Part shown: in pieces, positions 1 to 7,241 of the stretch | Layout: the number at the start of each line of letters is the position of its first letter | Numbering within the stretch: position 1 is the first letter of the stretch | Source: Synechococcus sp. GFB01 | GTDB taxonomy: Bacteria; Cyanobacteriota; Cyanobacteriia; PCC-6307; Cyanobiaceae | DNA: 7,494 nucleotides | Assembly: GCF_001039265.1 (NCBI RefSeq) | Contig: NZ_LFEK01000110.1 | Coordinates: 73,558-81,051, forward strand | Reading direction: 5' to 3' | The notes under the pieces: model-generated | What the model saw: the letters and a program-made list of their open reading frames with translations, nothing else | Told to the model about the DNA's origin: nothing | Database searches by the model: none | Position numbers and translations under genes: made by a program

Positions 1-1375
1 AAGCCGTTCCAGAGCCCGTGCATCAGCACACAGCTGCCCAGCCGACCACTACGCAGTCGCAGCCAGCCCAGGCCCAGACCCAGGGCCAGCAGCGCCGGCA
101 GCTCCGCCAAGCTGAGATGGGCCACCGCGAAGCTCAGGGCGCTGATCAGCAGGCCCCAGCCGCTGCCCCAGCGCTGCGCCAGAACCGGCAGCAGGGCGCC
201 GCGGAACAGGGTTTCCTCAAACAGTGGCGCCAGGACCAGGGCGGTGAAGGCGAAGCAGCCGAGAGCCAGCGGTTCGCGGGTGGTGAGCACCAGTTCGAGC
301 AGCGGGTTGCTGCCGCCGCCGTCGCCCACCAGGTGATCCACCGCCCAGCCCACCAGGGCCACCACCGGCAGCACCATCAGCACCCGGCTGACGGCCCAGC
401 CAAGGTGCCCATGAGGGGGCGCCAGCGCCACTGCAGCCCCAGCTCAGGCGCCAGTCCTGGCGGTAGCAGCAGCCGCAGGATGAGCAGCGGTCCGGCCATC
501 AGGGACAGGTAGAGGCCGAGCACCGTCAGGCCCTGCTCCACCGCGGCGCCGCTGCTGAGGCTGGTCGCCACTGCGCTCACCGCCGGTGCAGCCACCACCG
601 GTGTCAGCACTTCGCCCACCAGCACGAAGCCGCCGGCGATCAGCAGCGTCACGTCCACTAGATCGAGCGGTGGTCCCAGCAGCGGCGGCGAAGGGCCGAG
701 CCCCCGTCGCCAGCGTCTCCAGCCCTGCCGGGCCAGCAGCCCCAGCCCCACCAGCACCAGCAGAGCCGGCAGGGCGGTGGTGCCCAGCAGTCTCCAGAAG
801 GCCTGCCGCTCCAGCGCCGGGTCGTTGCAGGACTGGGGCCGCCGGCTCAGCTGTTCGCAGATCAGCTGGCGGCGGAGGCTGGAGAGCGGCCAGGCCTGCT
901 CGAGGGCGGTGAGATCGGCGGCATCGAGGCGCTGGCCCTGACGCAGAGCGGCGATCAAGGGGCGTTGATCGGGTCGGGCCTGGCCGGTGAGCACGTCCAG
1001 TTGCCTGGTCGCGGCGACTGGATCCCCCCGCTGCAGCTCCAGCAGGGCCAGTTCCAGTTGCAGTTCGGCCGCCGCCGGGGAGGGCGACTCCTCCACCTGG
1101 CGCCGCAGTTCCTCACGCAGCTCCTGGCGGGGGTCGCGGCCGCTCAGGCCGGCTCGCAGCGAGTCCGGCAGGGCCGGTGCCGCCAGGGCGGCGAGTTCCA
1201 GCTGTCGCAGCTGCAGGGCGTTGCCCACGGTGGGCTCCCTGAAGCTGCCGATCAGCGCATACAGCCACAGCAGGCTGCTGAGCAGCAGGCTCAGCACGGC
1301 CAGCCCGACCTTCCAGCCGGGTTGAGGTGGGTACGGGGGAGGGGCCTCGATTCGCAATGACGGGCTCCGGGACAC
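1..1375 (-). CDS. CPBP (ABI/CAAX-like) family intramembrane metalloprotease, one frameshift, 3' end cut by window edge
   Basis: Probable glutamic-type intramembrane protease of the CPBP (Abi/CAAX protease) family, in the inner or thylakoid membrane; substrate unknown. It starts at a GTG at 1375. Residues 22-44 form a first membrane segment. Residues about 50-185 are a soluble, helical, weakly TPR-like region with stretches such as ELQLELALLELQRGD. Further membrane segments lie near 195-215, 238-262 and 282-304. The frame then breaks at about 395-420 (rc GGCACCTTGGCTGGGCC); one added base, most simply a G, restores reading to the window edge. All three family motifs sit in the restored part: EETLFR (E387, E388, R392, about 201-218), FAVAH (H420, about 117-131) and MHGLWN (H453, about 8-23). 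About 458 residues are visible and only a few C-terminal ones should be missing. It is divergent from the phosphatase gene. The family call is firm; the role of the N-terminal region is not known. Confidence 0.87.
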
Positions 1376-1431
1376 CCAGGTCGCGCCGATTCTCCCCTCC
1401 CATACGATGGGCCGTCAGCGGCGAGCGCTCC
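1376..1431. promoter_or_regulatory. Divergent promoter region between the CPBP protease and histidine phosphatase genes
   Basis: This 56-base spacer must carry or overlap both start regions. On the plus strand TACGAT at 1403-1408 matches four of six bases of the -10 consensus and sits 23 bases before the TTG start; no good -35 box precedes it. On the minus strand CTGACG (1418-1413) and GAGAAT (1394-1389) each match four of six bases with an 18-base spacer, but would leave only a very short leader before the GTG. There is a purine-rich stretch GGAGGGGAGA (1400-1391, minus strand) too far from the GTG for a standard Shine-Dalgarno. These boxes are weak and only suggestive. Confidence 0.25.
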
Positions 1432-2775
1432 TTGGCTCTCAGGATTGTGCTGGTTCGCCATGGGCTGAGCAGCTTCAACCTCGACCATCGCGTTCAGGGT
1501 CGCGACGATCTCTCCAGCCTCACCGATGCCGGCGCCGCCCAGGCCAGGGCGGTGGGCGAGGCGCTCGCGGACCTCCCCCTCGACGCGGTTTACACCTCCC
1601 CTCTGCGTCGGGCCTCCGATACCGCCGCGCAAATCCTCGCCGTCCATGGTCAGGGTCTGGTGGCCAATCGCCATGACGACCTGCTGGAAATCGACCTGGC
1701 TCCCTGGAGCGGTCTGCTGCGCAACGAGGTGCGGGAACGCTTCCCGGCCGAGGAGCGTCTCTGGCGGGAGGCTCCCGAGGCGCTCCGCCTGCCGCGGGCC
1801 GAGGGAGGCAGTTATGCACCGCTTCTGGAGCTCATGGCCCAGGCCCAGCGGTTCGCCCAGATGCTGCTGGAGGGCCATGCCGGCGCCCTCGACGACGACA
1901 CCGGAGAGACCCTGCTGATCGTGGCCCACAACGGCATTCTCAGGGCCCTTGTGCTCTCGCTGCTGGGCCTTCCCGCCAGCGGTTTTCGCCGCCTGCGGCT
2001 CGACAACGCCTCGATCTCGGTGCTCAACCTGCGGCGGGGTGGCGCCGGCGCGCCGGCGGTGCAGCTGGAATCCCTCAACAGCACCGCTCACCTCGGCACG
2101 TCCGTGCCCGGCCGCGGGCGCGGCCCGCGGCTGCTGCTCGTGCGGCATGGCGAAACCGACTGGAACCGGCAGGGGCGCTTTCAGGGCCAGATCGACATCC
2201 CCCTCAACGCCACGGGCCGTGCCCAGGCCGATGCGGCCGGCCACTTCCTGGCCTCGGTGTCGTTCGAGCGGGCCTACAGCAGCTGGATGGCACGCCCGCG
2301 CCAGACCGCCGAGGCGATCCTGGCCAGCCACCCCGGTGTGCCCCTCACCACCACCGCCGGGCTTGCCGAGATCGGCCATGGCCTCTGGGAGGGTCGGCTG
2401 GAGTCCGAGATCGCCGAGGGATGGCCGCAGCTCCTGGCCGACTGGAAGCGGGCCCCCCAGACGGTGCAGATGCCGGAGGGCGAGACCATCCATGACGTCT
2501 GGCAGCGCTCGCTCGACACCTGGTGCCGCATCGCCGCCAGCCTCGGGCAGCAGGAAACGGCCCTGGTGGTGGCCCACGATGCGGTCAACAAGACGATCCT
2601 CTGCGCCCTGCTCGGTCTCACTCCGGCCGATATCTGGATCATCAAGCAGGGCAACGGCGGGGTGACCGTGGTCGACTATCCCCAGGGGGCCGGCGGCACT
2701 CCGGTGGTGGCGGCCCTGAATCTCACCAGTCACCTGGGCGGTGTGCTGGATCGCACCGCCGCTGGCGCGCTCTGA
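1432..2775 (+). CDS. Tandem two-domain histidine phosphatase (phosphoglycerate mutase-like)
   Basis: Phosphohydrolase or mutase of the histidine phosphatase (phosphoglycerate mutase/GpmB-like) superfamily, cytosolic, 447 residues, with two complete catalytic domains in tandem. Domain 1 has LVRHG (phospho-acceptor H10), the acidic segment EIDLAPWSG and the second histidine in IVAHNG (H166). Domain 2 has LVRHGETDWN (H239), EIGHGLWEG and VVAHDAVNK (H382). Both domains keep the catalytic pair, so neither looks degenerate. A longer reading from GTG 1327 overlaps the divergent gene; the TTG at 1432 gives MALRIVLVRHG, the normal beginning of this fold, so I prefer it. No clear Shine-Dalgarno precedes it. 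The next gene starts 5 bases after its stop, suggesting co-transcription. Databases often call such proteins phosphoglycerate mutase; phosphoserine phosphatase activity is known for a cyanobacterial superfamily member, so the substrate cannot be read from sequence. Reading frame is intact. Confidence 0.9.
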   Translation: MALRIVLVRHGLSSFNLDHRVQGRDDLSSLTDAGAAQARAVGEALADLPLDAVYTSPLRRASDTAAQILAVHGQGLVANRHDDLLEIDLAPWSGLLRNEVRERFPAEERLWREAPEALRLPRAEGGSYAPLLELMAQAQRFAQMLLEGHAGALDDDTGETLLIVAHNGILRALVLSLLGLPASGFRRLRLDNASISVLNLRRGGAGAPAVQLESLNSTAHLGTSVPGRGRGPRLLLVRHGETDWNRQGRFQGQIDIPLNATGRAQADAAGHFLASVSFERAYSSWMARPRQTAEAILASHPGVPLTTTAGLAEIGHGLWEGRLESEIAEGWPQLLADWKRAPQTVQMPEGETIHDVWQRSLDTWCRIAASLGQQETALVVAHDAVNKTILCALLGLTPADIWIIKQGNGGVTVVDYPQGAGGTPVVAALNLTSHLGGVLDRTAAGAL

Positions 2776-2780
2776 GGCTG

Positions 2781-4053
2781 ATGGCCCCGCTCTGGCTCTC
2801 CGGTCTGGGGCTGCTGCTCTCCCCCGGGCAGATCCTGCAGCGGAGCGATGCGCTGATCGGGGCGGATGGGCGTCTCCAGGCCTTCGGGCCGGCAGCCGTG
2901 CAGCAGGCCCTGGGGCTGGGCCTCGAGCCGCGTCCGGCGCCGGGCTGTTGGCTGGCACCGGCGCTGGTCGATCCCCACAGCGTGCTGGAGGATCCGTTCC
3001 AGGGGCGTGCCGAGTGCCTGGCCAGCCTGGCCGAGGCCGCGGCGGCGGGGGGCTACGGCACGGTGGCCCTGCTTCCCTGGGCCAGCCCCTGGCGGGACAG
3101 GCCCGAGTCGTTGCAGATCCACTGGGCTGCACCGCTGCGGCTGCGGCTCTGGGGCAGTTTCAGCCAGTCCGGCCTGGATCAGGGGCTGGCGGCCCATGAC
3201 GACCAGCTCGCTGCCGGGGCCGTGGGCCTGGCCGGCGGCGCTGCCCTGCCACCGGCCGAGTTGCTGGAACGCGCCCTCACCCTGGCCGAGTGGGCGGATC
3301 GGCCCCTGCTGCTGGCGCCGCGGCTGGCCCAGCTCAGTGGCGGCGGGTTCGTGCGCGAGTCGGTGGAAACCCTGCGGGCGGGATGGCCTCCCGACCCCAC
3401 CGTCAGTGAGCTGCTGCCGCTTGAGCTGCTGCGCAGTCTCGTGAGCCAGCGGCCGCAGCCGGCCCTGGCGCTGATGAATCTCTCCACTGCCGCCGGGGTT
3501 CAGGCCCTGCGCCAGTGGCCGCTCGAGCATCGTCCCGCCGCTTCGGTGAGCTGGTGGCATCTCCTGGCCGACGCCGGTGCCCTGGCTCCATCCGACTCCG
3601 GCTGGCGGGTTGAACCGTCGCTCGGGGCCCCCAGGACCGGGAGGCGCTGATCGCGGCCCTGGGCGAGGGCCTGATTGCCGCTGTGGCCGTGCATCACCTG
3701 CCGCTCGATCGGGAGGAGCAGCTGCTGCCGCTCGATCAGCGGCGTGCCGGCGTGGCCGGTCATGGAGGGCCGGTGCTGCCGCTCCTCTGGCAGGAGCTGG
3801 TGGAGCGGCGCGGCTGGTCGGTGGAGCAGCTCTGGCAGGCGCTCAGCTGGGGCCTGCCGCTCTTCTGGGGCTGGAGCCGGAGGCTCTCGAGCCCGGCAGC
3901 CAGCGCTGGCTGCTGTTCGATCCGCACCACAGCTGGCGCTGCGAGGCCTCCGCCAGCCCCTCCAGGGCCGCCAATCAGCCCTGGCTGGGCAGGCCCCTGA
4001 GTGGACGGATCCTGGCCAGCGGTCTCACGGCTCCCGGCCGGTGGTTGCTTTAG
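2781..4053 (+). CDS. Dihydroorotase-like protein, probably non-catalytic, two frameshifts
   Basis: Amidohydrolase-superfamily protein of the dihydroorotase (PyrC) type, about 424 residues after repair. The start ATG lies 5 bases after the phosphatase stop, with GAGG overlapping that stop as a possible close ribosome site. The fold is recognisable: PALVDPHSVLEDP (61-72) replaces the usual PGxxDxHxHxREP, GGYGTVALLP (90-99) matches the GGxTTVxxMP strand, MNLSTAAGV (232-240) replaces the HxSTxxxV segment, and VEPSLGAPxDREALIAALGEG followed by VAVHHLPLD replaces NPPLR...DREAL...ATDHAPH. The second His of HxH is Val, the later metal-ligand histidines are gone and the catalytic Asp is Val, so I infer no dihydroorotase activity. 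A structural role like that of the inactive PyrC' subunit of aspartate carbamoyltransferase in Pseudomonas is possible. Frameshifts: one base missing in the C run 3628-3632 and one in the G run 3849-3852. The 3' end overlaps lepB convergently. Confidence 0.82.
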
Positions 4054-4776
4054 GCAGCAGGCTGCCGGTCTGATCCAGCGGGTAGAAGCGCCAGAAGGCG
4101 CGGCCGATCACCTCCCGGGTCGGCAGGAACGCGCCGCCGGGCCAGAAGCGGCCATCCCAGCTGTTGGCACGGTTGTCGCCCAGCACGAGCACATGATCCC
4201 GCGGCACCACGGCATTGAGACTGCGGCAGGGGCCGATCCCCTGGCTGTCGACCTGGCAGAAGTTGCTCACGTAGGGCTCCCGCAGCCGCTGACCGTTGAT
4301 GAAGACCTGGCCGCGGGGATTGACCTGGACCCGTTCGCCGGGCAGTCCCACCACCCGCTTGATGTAGGCATCACAGGCCGGATTGGCCAGACCGGGCAGG
4401 CTGCCCAGCAGCGGCAGGTTCACCAGCAGGCACCGCAGCGGATTGCGGGGGTTGGCACTGGCCAGCACCGGGTCGAAGTGGTAGGGAGAGTGGAAGACGA
4501 CGATCTCGCCGCGGGCCGGCGGGCGCCGCAGATAGGTCAGCTTTTCCACCAGCAGCCGGTCCTGGATCTGCAGGCCGGGCAGCATCGAGCCCGAGGGGAT
4601 GTAGCGCGCTTCCACCAGGAACTGGCGGATGCCCAGCGCCACCGTCAGCGTGATCAGCACACTGCGCCAGAAGCTCCAGGCGCTGTCGCTGCGGTGCGGA
4701 GCCGAGCCGGGGCGGGCTCGTCGCCATCCGACCCGTTCTGATGCCCTGTGCGTGTCTGATGGTCCTGGTCGTCCAA
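4025..4776 (-). CDS. lepB: Signal peptidase I (LepB), one frameshift near the N-terminus
   Basis: Type I signal peptidase, S26 family serine/lysine protease that removes signal peptides from exported proteins at the periplasmic or lumenal face of the membrane. About 250 residues after repair. An N-terminal polar region of about 35 residues is followed by a membrane anchor near 37-55 (FWRSVLITLTVALGIRQFL). Box B YIPSGSMLPGL carries catalytic Ser64; box D YIKRVVGLPGE carries the general-base Lys140; box E is LGDNRANSWDGRF. An insert of about 30 residues, rich in Pro and Leu, lies between the VVFHSPY strand and box D. The main frame has no good start codon upstream of the anchor. Adding one base in the G run 4709-4712 joins it to a frame that opens at TTG 4776 and reads DEPAPGSAPHRSDSAWSFWRS. 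Other starts in that frame are TTG 4800 and GTG 4857, so the exact N-terminus is uncertain. Convergent with the dihydroorotase-like gene, overlapping it by 29 bases. Confidence 0.9.
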
Positions 4777-4892
4777 GGGCGGATTCAGGTGGGTCTTCAA
4801 GGAGAGCGGGGTCGCGTTGCGGTCGCGCTGAAGCGGTGTACCGCCCGTTGCGATCACGGCAGATTAGGCAGGAGATCCGCTGCTCCCGCTGG
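4777..4892. promoter_or_regulatory. Divergent intergenic region between lepB and the membrane-protein gene
   Basis: This spacer of about 116 bases separates two genes transcribed away from each other, so promoters for both should lie here or within the first codons. I see no strong -35/-10 pair on either strand. An AGGCAGGAGA purine stretch at 4866-4875 is 17 bases before the ATG at 4893, too distant for an ordinary ribosome site. If lepB really starts at GTG 4857, most of this stretch is coding. Nothing else is recognisable. Confidence 0.25.
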
Positions 4893-6448
4893 ATGGCACG
4901 CCCCCGTTGGCAACTGGCCACCGTACGCGTGGAGCAGCCCTGGCAACGGCGCTGGGATCGCTTCGTGGCGATCTGGGCCAGCCTCAACCTCCTGCTGGTG
5001 GCCTTCGATCTCACCTACCTGCCGCTGCGGCGGTTCTGGCTGCAGCGCAACCTCTATCCGATCCCCTCGGTGCCGCTGGTGGTGCCGCTCACCTGGATCC
5101 CCGATCTCACCCCCTGGCTCGATCCGATCAAGGGGATCGAGCCCCACCAGGAGACCCAGGCCTGGCTCGACCGGTTCGCGCGTCTCGACCGGCAGCTGCT
5201 CCAGGCTTCTGCGGCAGGCAGCGGCGCTTCGGCCATTCAGCGGGCATCTCTTGCCGCCGCCCTGGATGAGCAGGCGCGCAGCACCGCCGCCCTGATCGCC
5301 GGCAACGCCTTCACCGCGTCGGGTAACACCGCCAGTCTGGAAACGATCAAGCAGCGGCTGCGCCTTCGAGGCGGGAGCGGCGCGGCGGAGCAGGCCGCCC
5401 TGCGGCTGTTCAGTCCGGCCTGGATCGCCAGCCGGAGCTGGCGAGAGGAGCGGCTGTTCTGGCAGGAGCATGTGCTGCCGCTCGTGGCCACCAACTACTG
5501 GCGCTCCAGCGATGGGAACGGCCGCCCCACCGACCACTTCTGGCGGTTGGATCTGCTGTGCTTCCAGAGTGTCTTCCTGGTCGACATCCTGTTGCGGGTG
5601 CTGCGGCTGAAACGCCGCCTGCCAGGCCTGAGCTGGCGCGATGCGCTACTGCGGCGCTGGATCGACCTGCCGCTGCTGCTGCCGTTCTGGCGCTGGCTGC
5701 GGCTGCTGCCGGTGCTGGAGCGGTTGCAGGCCTCCGGCCTGGTGAGCATCGAGCCACTGCGGGCGGTGGTCAGCAGGGCCGTGGTGGCCCTGCTCGCGGT
5801 GGAGCTGTTCGAGGTGCTGGCACTGCAGTTGCTCGATGGCGCCCAGGGTCTGGTGCGGAGCCGCGACTGGCCGGAGCGGCTGCGGCGCCTGCGCAGCCAC
5901 CAGACCGTCTCGGTGCTCCAGCAGGAGGAGCGGGAGCTGGTTGCCTGGTGCGGATCTGGGCGCCGCTGCTGCTGGCCCGGATCGCTCCGCGTCTGGGGCC
6001 GGAATTGCAGAATCTGCTGGGCTACGCCCTCCGCCGCAGCCTCGATCGCACCATGGTTCCCCAGCCGCTGCGGGGTCTGCAGCCACTGCTTCAGGTGGAG
6101 AACGGTCTCAGCCGTCAGCTGGCCGGAGGGATGGTCGAGAGCCTGATGGAGCTCTCGCGCAACACCGGCAACCAACTGGCCCGCCGCGACGACGTGCAGA
6201 TCGAGCTGCTGCAGGAGCTCGTGGATCGCTTCTGGGAGGAGCTTGCCGCCGCGCTGGAGCAGGGGCCCGTGCTGCAGCGGAGCCAGGAGCTGATCTGCTC
6301 GCTGATCGAGCAGCTCAAGGGCACCTACCTCAGCCAGATCAGCCGCTCGGGGATCGAGGCCCTGATCCAGGAGCTCGACGAACTCACCACCGCGACCCTC
6401 GAGCCTCCGCTCACCCCACCAGCAGCGCCTGCCACTCCTCCGGCCTGA
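4893..6448 (+). CDS. Conserved-type hypothetical multi-pass membrane protein, one frameshift
   Basis: I do not recognise this gene. After repair it encodes about 518 residues. The ATG at 4893 is the first Met before a membrane segment; a longer in-frame reading upstream is low-complexity and Arg-rich and probably not coding. Residues about 24-44 (FVAIWASLNLLLVAFDLTYL) form a membrane helix. A soluble, mostly helical region at 80-200 follows, beginning PIKGIEPHQETQAWLDRF. Membrane segments follow near 217-238 (FQSVFLVDILLRVLRLKRR at the end), 255-275 and 290-314. The order of an Asp-containing helix ending in basic residues, then a WIDLP helix with regularly spaced Arg (WRWLRLLPVLERL), recalls S3-S4 of voltage-gated ion channels, but I see no pore selectivity motif. 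The C-terminal 165 residues are helical and soluble, ending in a Pro/Thr/Ala tail. The frame breaks at 5947-5949: adding a G gives ELVAWVRIWAPLLLARIAP. The 3' end overlaps the ArsC-like gene by 38 bases. Confidence 0.75.
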
Positions 6449-6757
6449 ACCCGGTGAGCACCCTGCCGGATGCCGTGATCAGGTAGGGACGCTTGATGAG
6501 ACGACCATCGGCTGCGAGCGCGGCGAGGGCCTGCTCGTCGTTCATCGCCTTGATCACGGCGCTCCCCAGGGCCCGGTAGCTCTGCCCGCTGGTGTTGAAC
6601 AGTCGCTGGCGGCCGAGCTGCTCGAGGCCCAGGCGCAGCTCCGCCAGGCTGGGGGGCTGACTGGTGATGTCGATCGGATCGACCGTCACACCGTGGTCGG
6701 CCAGCCATGCCAGGCTTTGCGGCAGGTGCCGCAGCCGGCGTAGCTGTAGAGCTTCAT
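6411..6757 (-). CDS. ArsC/Spx/MgsR-family thioredoxin-fold protein, one frameshift
   Basis: Small thioredoxin-fold protein of the arsenate reductase-like (ArsC/Spx/MgsR/YffB) family, about 115 residues after repair, the usual length. It starts at ATG 6757 with MKLYSYAGCGTCRK, carrying a CxxC pair (C9, C12) after the first strand. One base is then missing at 6713-6718, in either the AAA or the CC of AAAGCC on the coding strand. Restoring it gives RKSLAWLADHG or RKALAWLADHG and joins the frame TVDPIDITSQPPS. Later family signatures are present: LFNTSGQSYRALG, then IKRPYLI and LTGFRPEEW near the end. Members act either as glutaredoxin/thioredoxin-linked reductases or as redox-sensing RNA polymerase-binding regulators; sequence alone does not decide. 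It lies 29 bases downstream of the ferredoxin gene on the same strand, so the two are probably co-transcribed, and it converges on the membrane-protein gene. Confidence 0.85.
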
Positions 6758-6786
6758 GGCGGGGCGCCGCGGCAGCGCCGGTCAGA

Positions 6787-7146
6787 TCACTTGCCCACCA
6801 GCGACTTCAGCGCGCCGACCAGGCTGTTGGATCCCTTGCCGGCGCCATCGGAAGGGCGGGTGCGCACGGTCACGTCGCCGTAGACGCTGGTGCGGCAGCT
6901 GAGGCGGTAGCTGGCCGGGCGGTCGGCCAGATAGACCTGCTCGATGTCACTGCGGGGGGAGAGGTTCTGCATGCCCTCCACCACCTCCATCACGCAGGTC
7001 CCGCACTGGCCGAGGCCGCCGCAGTTGTTGAAGTTGTTGAACCCCTTGTAGGGGTTGATGCCCGCATCCAGAGCAGCCTTGCGGAGGTTGGCGCCTTCGA
7101 TGCAGCCGACCTGCTGGCCTTCCTGTTCGAAACGGATGGTGGGCAC
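6787..7146 (-). CDS. 2Fe-2S iron-sulfur cluster-binding ferredoxin
   Basis: Soluble one-electron carrier of the 2Fe-2S ferredoxin (fer2, beta-grasp) family, 119 residues, frame intact. The probable cluster ligands are C42, C48 and C51 in NCGGLGQCGTC and C84 in YRLSCRTSV. The C-x5-C-x2-C spacing differs from the C-x4-C-x2-C of the photosynthetic ferredoxin PetF and is closer to adrenodoxin-like and other specialised types, so this is probably not the main photosystem I acceptor. An extra Cys15 lies near the N-terminus. The protein has a C-terminal extension of about 25 residues (GAGKGSNSLVGALKSLVGK) with an amphipathic look. The start is GTG 7146 (MPTIRFEQEG), with no obvious Shine-Dalgarno. 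The redox partner is unknown; the downstream ArsC-like gene, 29 bases away, is a candidate only by position. Confidence 0.9.
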   Translation of the reverse strand: MPTIRFEQEGQQVGCIEGANLRKAALDAGINPYKGFNNFNNCGGLGQCGTCVMEVVEGMQNLSPRSDIEQVYLADRPASYRLSCRTSVYGDVTVRTRPSDGAGKGSNSLVGALKSLVGK

Positions 7147-7241
7147 GGTCGAGCGGGGGGTGGAACTGCGCCGCCCAACTTACGCCAAGCAGCGGCCGCC
7201 CGGCTCCCGCTCCCTAGCATCGTCACGCTCGCCAATCCGCC
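7147..7241. promoter_or_regulatory. Divergent promoter region between the ferredoxin and methyltransferase genes
   Basis: A 95-base spacer between two divergent starts. On the plus strand TAGCAT at 7215-7220 matches four of six bases of a -10 box and lies 21 bases before the GTG, but there is no matching -35. On the minus strand TAAGTT (within GGCGTAAGTTGGG) is the only A/T-richer element upstream of the ferredoxin start and is also weak. An in-frame TAG at 7215 limits how far upstream the methyltransferase can begin. Confidence 0.25.

Noticed and set aside
18..512. Plus-strand frame with Gln/Ala-rich protein near the left edge
   Set aside because: It is antisense to the CPBP gene, whose EExxxR, FxxxH and HxxxN motifs are read on the minus strand.
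1327..1431. Upstream extension of the histidine phosphatase to GTG 1327
   Set aside because: It adds 35 residues of unmotivated sequence overlapping the divergent CPBP gene; the TTG at 1432 gives the standard start of the fold.
1291..3132. Very long minus-strand open frame (613 codons) opposite the phosphatase and dihydroorotase-like genes
   Set aside because: It has Pro/Arg/Gly/Gln-rich low-complexity translation and no domain motifs, and lies antisense to a gene with two intact catalytic domains. High GC makes such open antisense frames common.
4001..4741. Plus-strand open frame of 246 codons
   Set aside because: It is the exact antisense of lepB, whose Ser/Lys active-site boxes are unmistakable; the translation shows no motif.
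3628..5949. Programmed ribosomal frameshifting as the explanation for the broken genes
   Set aside because: There are too many sites in unrelated genes, with no consistent slippery heptamer or downstream structure; all are one-base losses at short homopolymers.
6758..6786. Possible hairpin (GGCGC...GCGCC) between the ferredoxin and ArsC-like genes
   Set aside because: The five-base stem in such GC-rich sequence is expected by chance and no T run follows, so I do not call a terminator.
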